Shown: piece by piece, positions 33,926 to 44,139 of the stretch
Position numbering within the stretch: position 1 is the stretch's first letter
Layout: each line of letters opens with the position of its first letter
Source of the DNA: Isoetes taiwanensis
Lineage: Eukaryota; Streptophyta; Lycopodiopsida; Isoetales; Isoetaceae
Assembly (NCBI GenBank): GCA_021234155.1
Contig: JAJEKV010000002.1
Coordinates: 40,725,841 to 40,789,840, forward strand
Reading direction: 5' to 3'
Length of the DNA stretch: 64,000 nucleotides
The notes under the pieces: model-generated
What the model was told of the DNA's origin: nothing
Databases searched by the model: none
Seen by the model: only the letters and a program-made list of their open reading frames with translations
Position numbers and translations under genes: made by a program

Positions 33926-34852
33926 AGATCCTCCCTGACGAGAAGTACCTAGACATCGCCCATAGCGGTACATTCAAGCATCAAGAGATGCTTTGGTCTA
34001 GACAATCATCTTTTTTAAACATATTTTTGTCCATCAACAATGAATAATTTAAAATTAATATAAACTGAATAGTATAATGGGTAATATTGCTCAACATAAC
34101 AATGACAATGACAACTAGCAGAACTGCATGGTTGAGAACAAGGCTAGGCAGATGGGTTTGTGTTGGTATTTTAATTATAGTAATTTGAATTTCAGCCCAT
34201 GGGAAAGCACCCTAAGTGGTCGTCACACATTTCTATCGTTTAGAGTGCTATATTGTGCAAATGGGTTGGATTTGCAAATCCAAAAGTCTATCATCTAGAA
34301 TGTTATATTGTGCAAATGGGTTGGATTTGCAAATCCAAAAGTGTATCTTTTACTTTCTTCGATGCATACCTACAACATGATATATTATATTCGTTCATGT
34401 AATCAAAACTTCAATGCTTATCCATCAACAACATATCCTTATCTATCAACAATGAGTAAGTTAAAATTAATAAACTGAATAGTAATGGGTAATATTGCTC
34501 AACATGACAATAAGATAAGATAAGATGAATTTTTACGTCCACGGGAACCCAACGGGTTATGGGACGACACATGCAAGGGCAATAGCCCATCTAAAACATG
34601 ATAAGTTCAAAAACATGATATTTGATCACATTCATCTTCCTTGATATATTAGTATGATGAATTTATCTACACCCGATTAGGGTTATCCACTCAAGAATAT
34701 GAAACCGTTTTTAGCTTCAATGTGAGCATGCATCGTATGAGGCTCAGCACGCCTATCCCATCTGGTCTATGAAGACGCATCCGGTCTCTGGAGACATTGC
34801 AACAATCTTTGCACTTCACAAGCAAGTTTGGTTTCCACATTTAAGGGTTTTT
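33620..34852. repeat. Repeat family R, copy with SINE insertions
   Basis: Matches the 3-4.5 kb and 37.9-38.2 kb copies. It includes gaggcagatcctcc, caagcatcaagagatgcttt and the 34,600-34,845 core. It ends in a T-rich run (34,846-34,870). A local near-duplicate of caaatgggttggatttgcaa lies at 34,256-34,340. Confidence 0.6.
34508..34595 (-). mobile_element. 5'-truncated SINE inserted in repeat R
   Basis: Compared with the R copy at 37,960, about 85 bp are inserted. On the minus strand the insert ends gtggacgtaaaaattcatct followed by TTATC repeats. This is the same 3' end style as the SINE at 33.4-33.8 kb (gacgtaaaaat plus short tail repeats). Confidence 0.5.
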
Positions 34853-37126
34853 TTTTTTTTTTTTTTTTTTAATATTAATTATGCTATTTTGCTTCAGTTA
34901 AGCAATTAAGCTCATGATACTAGAACTTGTGCATATAAACCTATTAACCTGATGGTATATGCCTAAGATGCCTTTTTAACTTTGGGGGCATATGCCTAAC
35001 ATGCAAGTTGACTTAGAGCAGTTTGGCTTAAAAAGTAGAAGAGAAAATGCTCTTTGTATCTTCAAAACCATGCTATAATGCAATAATGTAAATTGAGGAC
35101 TTTCTCAGTATACAAAGAGACTGTATTTTAGGGCTTTCCCGAGGGTTTTTTTCCAGCGCCAATATGGCCGCCTGCACGATTTGTTAGCACTCATAATTTC
35201 ATGGTTGCAGCTGCATTCGCTCACATGTTGAAGAATCGCCACAGCCAGGCCCAAAGGGCTAAGCCTTACCCATTTTTCATGCTGAAAATGAGATGCAGAG
35301 GAGATAGTGTTTTATCCTTTGCCTTACACAGCTAGTCTCCAAAGCCTTACTGGCAGATACGGACATGGCTCTCTGATGTCTAACTTCCGGTTTTTGAACT
35401 TTTGCAAGGCCAAAATTGGTGTGAAACTATGGTCTAGCATTTCGAAATGCTTTTTTCCATGGTCTTAACTGGCATTTAAGCCTTGGGCCAGCATTTCGGA
35501 CAAGGTCCTATTCATCAGCGATTGCATGCTCTATAAGACGATATGTGCACAGGCTGCCTTTGCTATAGAAAAAGACATTATACAGGGTTGTTTGAAGCAT
35601 GAGAATGCAACGGAAACACAAGTACGTCGCAGCTGGCATCGAAGCATTCCGACAAAGTAAAATATCTCATGCAGTTGGCTTATTCCTTGGAGTTTTTTTT
35701 GGGCAAAAGCATCTACTTTAAATGCTATGACCTCATTCCAGGTTTGTAATTGCTTGCTTTCTATTCTTGAATAAGCCTCTGGATTATCACAGGAAATTAA
35801 GATAGCATATTAGAAAGAATGATTTTATGGTCTATCGAAAAGGTTTGGATGAATATGATTTGGTTTGGCATATGCAGCCTTGTTTACATTTTGTTACAGG
35901 TTTTATAAGCATTACTTGTTTTGAGTACAATATTCATACCAGAAGGTGCTTTTGTGCTCTGGAATACTGACAATATCTTTGTGGAAGTGGAGATTTATTG
36001 CATTAAATTGCTGTTGCATGATATCTACATGAAAAAACAGGATAGTTTTTGCTGGAGTATACAAATGACTGAAACAATAGTTTGATAAAGCTAATACCAG
36101 TTTCTAGAAAGTTCAGAATTTCTTTATAGATTGTGTTCCTCTGAATTGCTATATTGTTTTCCGTTTATTATATCTTAGACGAATCAAATCTGAAGGGTTA
36201 AAGGAGACATGCTCTTAGCTTAATTGTTGCAGTTATGTACACGGCTGGAATGTTAAGTCTTTATACAAGTATGGCTTATGCCATAATGCACTTTGCATCT
36301 TTTGGATTTTGGAAAAATCTCATGTTATTGTTCCATTTTTCTTTCTTGTTAAAGCTAACTCAGGGCAAAAGGATACAATTGGTGATCAGTGATAAACTGA
36401 GAGACCCAATGTACCTTTTGGCCCTTGCACATTTACCGTTTTCACGTTAATTGTGTATTGATTGGCTGCAGGTACGGGTTCTCTCCTCCTATTGTCTCTT
36501 TTTTGCTTTTCAGGGTTTTCTTTAGCTTGAAAGAGGATGGACTATGGAAATGAAGATGCTGGCTAAAGGAGCCTTGGAGCGATAAATGATAACATTTCTG
36601 GAATTTTATTGTCATGGACCATAGAGTTTTCAGCCGCACTGGATGCTACTATGCCTTTACATGGATAAGTATAAGGGTTGCTTTCATGCACATCTTTGCA
36701 GTTGTATCTATATTTGAATGACTTAACAATTGCCAAGTCTTGGGCATTATTTGTAAGCTTTATAGTTCATAGCCACATAATTCAAGTTGATGCTGTAGTA
36801 GATGACTCATTTCTTAAGACTTTGATGAGTAAATAATGATCTTCAGATTAAATTACTTAGACTTTGGGTAAAGAGGTACTAGTCTAGACTGGCTTGCTCA
36901 GTCTAGATAGTAGGATGATAATACTGCCAAGGGATTGACCGAGGCAGATGTCTGGTCTAGGTTAACTAGTTCAGGCTGGGTTTTTTTTAGACACTTCATT
37001 TCACTGGGGATACCTGGTGATGCCTCTTTCCCTTGGCTCTAAGTAATTTAGAAGATTAAACACTTTGCATATATAATCTGATTTTCTTATTTAACCATAC
37101 TAAGCTATATGGTAATATATGTGCAG

Positions 37127-37267
37127 GTTGCATATGAGGCATTGCCTGATAACACTTTAGTTGTTACTAGGAATAAGGAGTTGGGCACTCCGAGAGTTAT
37201 ATATGAAGCAGAACATAATGTCAATGTACACATTATTGTGGCGCGTGTACAGGATGCTAATACCAAG
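37127..37267 (+). other. Orphan exon-like segment, 47 codons
   Basis: Exactly 47 open codons between an AG (GTGCAG ends 37,126) and a donor-like GTATGC (37,268). The peptide includes ALPDNTLVVTRNKELGTPRV and VHIIVARVQDANTK. It is protein-like and phase 0, with no partner exons nearby. I do not recognise the family. Possibly a host exon trapped inside the repeat element. Confidence 0.35.
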
Positions 37268-37294
37268 GTATGCTAATTATGAATAATAATTCAT

Positions 37295-37420
37295 CAAAGA
37301 CGGTACAATGGCAGATGCCATTATACACCAGTGGCAAATGCCATAAAGACTTTGTACAATGGCAGTTGCCATTATACACCAATGGCAAAAGCCATTTTAT
37401 GCCAGTTGGCTGAATTTCTT
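37295..37420. repeat. Cluster of ATGGCA palindromes
   Basis: Two tandem copies of a roughly 57-bp unit, each with ATGGCA(g)(a/t)TGCCAT and a second tggcaaa(t/a)gccat palindrome. A further hairpin of the same type (tatggcattaccccc with a matching right arm) lies at about 37,610-37,655. Confidence 0.65.
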
Positions 37421-37893
37421 CCTATGCCATGTGGCTTTCAATCCTTACTACAAGGATAATGTATTTATTATTTGGCATGGTGTAAGGGCAATGCCCAAAG
37501 ACAATCTGGCTGATGGAGAGAGGAAGTTCCTACTACAAATATATGCTGCAATAATACAAAGGTATATATTTGGTTTAATTACATTCTATTTGCATGGCTA
37601 TATAGCTATAGGGTATGGCATTACCCCCACTGTAATGGTGGGGTTTTGCCATCCCTATTATTACAGTTCTATTTACAGGGGTCATGTTATACTCTACGGA
37701 AGGTGGTAGGGTTTTTTTATTAATTATGCTATTTTGCTTCAGTTAAGCAATTAAGCTCATGATACTAGAACTTGTGCATATAAACCTATTAACCTGATGG
37801 TATATGCCTAAGATGCCTTTTTAACTTTGGGGGCATATGCCTAACATGCAAGTTGACTTAGAGCAGTTTGGCTTAAAAAGTAGAAGAGAAAAT

Positions 37894-38246
37894 TAATAAA
37901 AGTTAAAATTAGAAGTTAGAATTAATAAACTGAATAGTAATGGGTAATATTGCTCAACATGACAATGAAAATGATAAGTTCAAAAACATGATATTTGATC
38001 ACATTCATCTTCCTTGATATATTAGTATGATGAATTTATCTACACCCGATTAGGGTTATCCACTCAAGAATATGAAACCGTTTTTAGCTTCAATGTGAGC
38101 ATGCATCGTATGAGGCTCAGCACGCCTATCCCATCTGGTCTATGAAGACGCATCCGGTCTCTGGAGACATTGCAACAATCTTTGCACTTCACGAGCAAGT
38201 TTGGTTTCCACATTTAAGGGTTTTTTTTTTTTTTTTTTTTTTTTTC
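37894..38246. repeat. Repeat family R, right copy
   Basis: Matches 34,457-34,870 without the SINE insertion. It ends in about 25 T (38,221-38,245). The sequence after the T run differs from the left copy. Confidence 0.75.
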
Positions 38247-38724
38247 GCACATTTGCACAAACACAAGTTGACACTTTGAAGCAATTTTAGAGTGTCCACA
38301 TTGCTGCCAACTAAGACTTTTATCCACGTGGATACACCTACAACCGTTGGATTTCATCTACGGCTATAGAAATTCATGGAAATTCCACATCTTCAGGGTA
38401 GTTAGGAGCGCTTGAGGATCGACCGCTTCTCCGATCCTTGTTCCTGTTCAGCATAAAACTTTTTCTCCGCCGATCCCTGAGAACCGGGCGTTGTCCGGCC
38501 GGTTTAGTGGTCTCTAGCGCAATAATAACTTTTCTTGTGGGATTCCGGAGCATGTAGATATCCCTCCCACTGTGTCCCAGATTCAAAAATGTCTGTTATT
38601 AGCTAATGGATGAAAAGAAAGAAAGATGAAACAGTCGAATTTTTTATCCTAGGATATGAGAAAGAAGGTAAGCGGTGCGATCGAGCAGCCTGTTGCTTTT
38701 TTCTGCAGAAAACCCATAGAAAGG
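38247..38724. other. No gene recognised
   Basis: Short frames only; the PPR remnant begins just downstream. Confidence 0.4.
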
Positions 38725-39822
38725 TCGGAAGCAGATGTGGTTGCGTTATGTAAGAAAGGTTTCTTTCTCTAAGCAAAGCAGTTGTTTGGCATTATGCCAA
38801 GTCCAGGCGTAGCTACTTGGACTGCTACGATCGCAATATATATTAAGCAGGGGCATCAGAAGGAAGCTCTACACCTAAATGGCGGGGTATAAAGCCTGAT
38901 GCCATCACATTCATGACCATTGCCAATTCATGCTCTCTTCCATCATCTCTAGCACAAGGTAAGATGCTTCATGCTTGCTTTAACTCTAGTGGGCTGGAAT
39001 TGATTTTCATTTTAGCTACTGCCTTTATCAGGATGTATGGCAAATGTGCAAGTCTAAAAGATGCCGTAAGTTTATTTGAACATATGGTCCCTCGCATGAT
39101 GTATTCACTTGACCGCAATGATTACTTGCATATGCCCAAAGATGGTTCTCGAAAGAGGCATGTCAACTCTTTAGGCTTAATGCGCTTGGAAGGTAAAAAC
39201 CAAATAATTTTACTCTGTTGGTCGTTCTTATTACATGCTCCAACCCGCCGCTCTAGCGTAAGGAAAACCGGTTACATGCTTTCGTAGTAGAATGTGGTTA
39301 TGACCTAGACATCGCTTCTAGGCAAAGGCCCTAGTTTGTATGTATGGCGGGTGTGGGAGCTTGGAAGGTGCTCGGGCAACATTCAACAAAATGGATAAGG
39401 TGGATCCGGGTCACATGGAATTCCATGATTTCAAAGATATATTCAAAGATGAATATGACCGAACGTCGAAAATGCTCTTTTGGCAAATGATCCAAAAACA
39501 GGAGGCAAATGAAATTACATTCTCCACCATACTTGCTGCATATTCATACCCTTATATTTTGGGAGAAGGTAAGCTTGTTCATGCTCATTCCATAATCAGG
39601 AACCTAAATTCAGATATGATCGTTCAAAATGCTCTTATAACTATGTATAACAAGTGCAGAAGCCTAGCACCTGCACATGGCATATTTATTAGGATGCCCA
39701 AGAAAAGTTCAATTTCCTGGACCCTGTTACTTGTAACATACCTTGAGAATGGGTATGCCAGGGAAGCTCAGCAACTCTTTCAACAAATGCAATTCCAAGG
39801 TTGCTGTAGCATCTTTCTTTAA
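38725..39822 (+). pseudogene. PPR-protein pseudogene
   Basis: PPR units can be followed through three frames. They are DVVALCKKGFFL, then a stop and AKQLFGIMPSPGVATWTATI; GKMLHACFNSSGLE and MYGKCASLKDAVSLFEHM (38,913 on); LHAFVVECGYDLDIASR; MYGGCGSLEGARATFNKMDK (39,340 on); and the block shared with 179-594. PLS-type PPR proteins edit or process organellar RNA. Here stops (for example about 38,779) and at least two frameshifts occur, the array is short, and no E or DYW domain follows. A pseudogene is the best reading. Confidence 0.78.
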
Positions 39823-41428
39823 TTCCACTTTGGAAACTGTTGTTTGCTATCCTTTTCTATCATTTGCAAGTCTATCAACTTGAAAAGAGCATCGATAAAA
39901 ATGCTCCACCGTTGCAAAGTATGTTTTGCTCAAAGGAAAGTGTCTAAATCTATAGGCACTGAGAATTTAGAGGCAAAGAGAATTGTAGTTTTGAAAGATG
40001 AAGAGAACAATATAGGAAAACAATCTGACAAAGTGATTACACATTCTACCTCTATATCTCTAAGATAAAACATGTTTGTTCAATGGGATGGGGATATATT
40101 GATCCAGTAGCAAAAGCTCTATAAATAGCTTCTATCATCTTGTAATTATGGTGACAACTGATCGAATTTCACACAGCTAGATATTGAGCAAAAATGTTTG
40201 TTACAAACATTGTTTATTTGTCTATAGTTCTCTTTTGTAAAGAAGGTATTGGTAATTTTTGATATTGGTTGAAAAGATGCGATCTATATATAAATTAGAT
40301 ATGTTACAGTCTTTTTGTAAGATTTGAACATTTATGCTTAGTTGAAGAACAAGATCTTCAAATGGTCATAACGAGTATCTATAATGAGGAACATTCTATA
40401 ATGACCAAGGAAGAGATGTATTGTGATAAATTACAGAAATGAAGGAGATGAATTGATCAGAGTGGCTGGAAAAACCTCGGCCGTGGTTTACATTATATAG
40501 ATGGATGAACACACACAAACCTGAACAGGCATTGTAATGGCATTTCGTAAGGATTGCTCTGCTGGCATCCACGTCAGTGATCTATAATTAGGATCCAGAC
40601 CACTATTCCTCAACACTTCCCCCTTCATCTGTGATCCGATCGAGCGTCTCAGGAGTCTTCTTATTGCTCCCACTTGCTCTGCAATTCCTTCTTATGAACT
40701 GCACCTTGCTTTAGGGCGTCTTCCTAAGCACAAGCCTCTTGTGGTCTTCTTCCAGTTTCATTCTTGAAACTAGGCTACTACTCAAGGGAAACAAACGAAA
40801 AACTAGGAAATGCTCAGCAACATATTTACCTCTAACATCTCCCTTGCTCTCTGCTTCAGATTTATGGGCATCTATGTGCTTCTTTCATAAGCAAATTACC
40901 CACTATATTCTGCAGATGCAATGGAGATTCTGCCATCTGCAATCCCAGCATTCATGCAGGCATCTGGGTCTTCTATACATGGATTTGGAATGAAACAAAT
41001 AGGGAAATAATACCTCCAATTTCTTCAATTTTAATCTGAGCTCTCATCAGCACATCCAGCAAGGTTCTGTCCAGCAAGGTTCTGACGATTAAGAACTTGA
41101 AAAGCTTGGCCCTCTTGCTATTTTTCATGACCCCTGTTTATACACAAACTTTTTTCCTTTTCCAGCTTATCGTGATATCAAAACGATCTGCCTTTGCAAC
41201 AACTAGGATGGAGCTTCAGCAAAATGCCATTACCGCGGACCTCCTAATTAGCAAGTCGGAACCAATCGAGAACCAAGTAAGTGCAGCCCCCTGTGAACAG
41301 CCCTTTGCGATTCTTAAGCTGCACCAGATCATTAAGAGAGTCCATTCCTCTTTGAAACCAGATTCTTCAGCTTGCTCAACCAGATGATTGTTGCACTTCC
41401 AGTATTCCAAAAAGAAGGCCTTTGGACC
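39823..41428. other. Downstream of the PPR remnant; no gene recognised
   Basis: 39,823-39,963 is still part of the block duplicated at the window start. A 74-codon frame at 39,844-40,068 is not recognisable. The rest has only short frames. About 41,058-41,085 contains two direct copies of ccagcaaggttctg. Confidence 0.45.
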
Positions 41429-42625
41429 ATAATTGAAGCCCACCTCGGTCGGCCCTAAAATCCGAGCGCTTCCGACCTAGGTCAAAGCTGGCCTAACCCG
41501 ACCCAATGTCGGATGGGTCTAAACCCCCCCTCCCCCCCTCCCCCCCCCAAAAAAAAAAAAAAAAACCCCCCTTTTTCTCTGTCACATCCGTAGATGCCGA
41601 AATAGCCCGGACAAAGGATTTTTGACCAAATTTGGGCAGTCGAATCCCTTCTTGAGTCTTTCCATTTTTTGATTCAAAGAATACAAGGCAGGCCGTAGCC
41701 AAATCGAGCTCTAGGTAAGTTTTGTTCAACATTTTTTTTTTTTTCGTTTCTAGGCTGGGAGCGTAATCTAAAACATATTTGGATGCTTGTTTGACAATAA
41801 AGGAGCCAACAGATCTTAGTCCTCAGCCAAAACAACACCAACCGATCTTAGTTCTCAGCAAAACAGCCCGCGGGTAATCTTTCGGCGATTTTTTCTTTCT
41901 TATGCTTTTCATTCAACGCCCAGGTTTGCCAAGGATGCTCTTCAAACTTCTATAAAATATTTTGGATCATAGCCAGCTAGGCTTTAGAGTTGCCACTGCA
42001 GTTGTCACATACAGAAAGTCAGAAATGTGTGATAGACCTACAAACACAACTCTTGGATGGATGGATGAGGAATTTGCAAGCACAGTACTTCTTAATTCTT
42101 TCCCATATTTTATGTTACTGAAATTCTTGTTCCAGAGGTCTTTGTCAGGCTTTGGCTTTGAAAATTTTATCTTATCAATCACTAACTTGAGCTAACTTGG
42201 GGATAAATTTATAAAAATGGAGCTAAGAGTGCGATAATGGGGCAGCAGAGCATGTTAAGCTATGCAGCAGCAGATGTGACTTATCAAGCCTTTTTGCTTT
42301 CGGATCCGAATTCCTTCATCGTCTCAAAAATTTAGAAATTTGTTTTTCTCTTCCTTCACAAATTTCAGACTTGATTAGAGACTTCCGTATTTGAGTTACC
42401 TTTTTTCGTATGTAACATGCACTATAACTCTATTTGTTATAACCTCGTTTTGAAGTAGTTTGAATAGTAGTTATTAAAGATGTATTGAAGGTTGTTTATG
42501 AACTATCTGCAGAAAACTACAAGTTTAGATTTTGGCAGAATAGGTCGGTAGGTCGGCAAAAATCCCCACCTAGGTCGGACTTATCCCATCTAGGTCGGCA
42601 AGTCGGCTAGGTCGGCCCAATTATG
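41429..42625. mobile_element. TIR element with 9-bp target duplication (Mutator-like)
   Basis: CTTTGGACC flanks both ends (41,420-41,428 and 42,626-42,634). The ends inside it are inverted: ATAATTGAAGCCCACCTCGG at left, CATAATTGGGCCGACCTAGC read inward from the right. Both subterminal regions are rich in GGTCGG/CCGACC repeats. A 9-bp duplication suits Mutator-like elements (8 bp would suit hAT). About 1.2 kb, no transposase, so non-autonomous. Confidence 0.65.
41524..41572. repeat. C-run/A-run tract (G-quadruplex candidate on minus strand)
   Basis: Three runs of 7-9 C separated by single T, then about 17 A, then a run of C. On the minus strand this gives four runs of at least six G. It is low-complexity sequence inside the TIR element. 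Confidence 0.85.
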
Positions 42626-44139
42626 CTTTGGACCCAACTAATTGATAATGATCCTTGCTTCTTAATTCACTCTTCATATTTGCCCATGGGAAGATATCGT
42701 CCATATCGCCATATCTCTCTGCCGCAACACAAAACAGAACAGAAAATGAACAGGATTTGATGCTGCTTCCTCACTCCGGCGATGGCGGTGCCCGGACAAA
42801 TCTTACACTAAAAGTTCCGTTGATGATGCTCACAGAGATATGACACGTTGCCTGCATTCGACGAACAGATTATCTGAACAAAAAAACATGGCACCAAAAT
42901 AGACAAAAGGATTGCGGCGCAAAAAATATTAGAGAGGGACCAAAAAAAAAAAAAAAAAAAAACAACAAACCTGATTATATATGTAGTGATAAGATGTAAA
43001 ATCCAGAAATAGGAGGACGTGTGCTTCCCTTCTCTGTTGTCACTTGTGAAATAAGTTCGTGAAGAATGGCCTCAGACTGTTATATTGCCATACCTTTGTT
43101 CTCTTCAGCATCTTTTTCAAGGCAATAGCATTGGTTGAAAAAAAAGAGCATTAGCTACGTTGTAGTCGTCGACGCGGCTTCAACAAGTTTGGCACCCAAA
43201 TGAAGTTGATGCCTATGAAGCATAGTTATCGAGAACCAAGTTCTGAACATGGTTCCCGTTTCGGAACTAGTTCCTGGGGAGTGGGAGTTCTGAGAGCTCA
43301 TTTGGATGTTCCCATAGGGTCTGTTATCGAGAACTAAGTTCTGGTAAGGAGGAACCTTAATGTCATCTTGGATGCCAAACTTGCGGAATCAATCTTGTAT
43401 GCAAGTAAACTGCTAAAGAGTATTCATTGATTCCACCTTGAGTAACTTTGCAACCCAATCTATGTACCTGAGTCTCTTGTATCTATCATATCTTGCTCTC
43501 TTTTGTATTTGGCTTGCTCTTATGAACTTGTTGCAGCTTAAAAAAACCCACACAAATCCACTTTCAAGTTCTGCTGCTAAGGGAGCCATCAAAGAGGCAA
43601 TCGCAAGGAATTATGAGTTGTTTAACTCTTATCAGCAATAAGCAAACAAACAATTTAACTGTAAGAGTCATTCATGTTTATATTTCTTATTAGTATTGTT
43701 ACGGAGTGGCTAAACATGGTTTTTTGTTGTATTGTTACGGAGTGGCTAAATTAAAAAAGAACCTTCAAATGCCATATTTATTAGAAACACATTTAAAACT
43801 ATTTGTGACGAAAGGGATTATTTACATTTGAAAACAGTTGCATTAATATTATTGCTTATTGCTACCATACTACGCTTGCAAAGAGAATCAAGTTTTTTGT
43901 TTTTTAGCCTGGCTGTTTAAAGAAAAAATTCCACCACTGCAGATTCGTAGTCCTATTGTATAGAAGATTAGTATGTTCTTAAAAAGCAAAGTCATGCACT
44001 CATTAGTATTAGACTATACATGAAAATTTTGTTACTATTTTACATTTTTCTGACATAACTCTGCAACAGGATATCAGTTTTTTTTGGCCTAGACCCTGAA
44101 TGGAGATGAAATTTGTTCCCCAAGATATCAGAATATCTT
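42626..44139. other. Intergenic 3' of the CDP-DAG synthase gene
   Basis: No gene recognised. Contains an A run (about 42,942-42,962). Two near-copies of gttatcgagaac(c/t)aagttctg lie at about 43,225 and 43,322, and two copies of attgttacggagtggctaaa at about 43,697 and 43,733. Confidence 0.45.

Larger units (their letters stand above)
34874..37893. mobile_element. Element with identical 175-bp terminal direct repeats
   Basis: 34,874-35,048 and 37,719-37,893 are identical over 175 bp (starting attaattatgctattttgct). They flank about 2.67 kb without a retroelement ORF. Identical terminal direct repeats suggest a young non-autonomous LTR-like (TRIM/LARD-like) element, but TG...CA ends, primer-binding site and target duplication were not seen. 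Copies of repeat R flank both sides in the same orientation, so a segmental duplication is an alternative. Inside are the 147-bp block (36,361-36,507) and an exon-like segment. Confidence 0.5.

Noticed and set aside
40281-40310. TCTATATATAAATTAGATAT after A, like a Helitron 5' end
   Set aside because: No hairpin plus CTRR 3' end found downstream in matching orientation.
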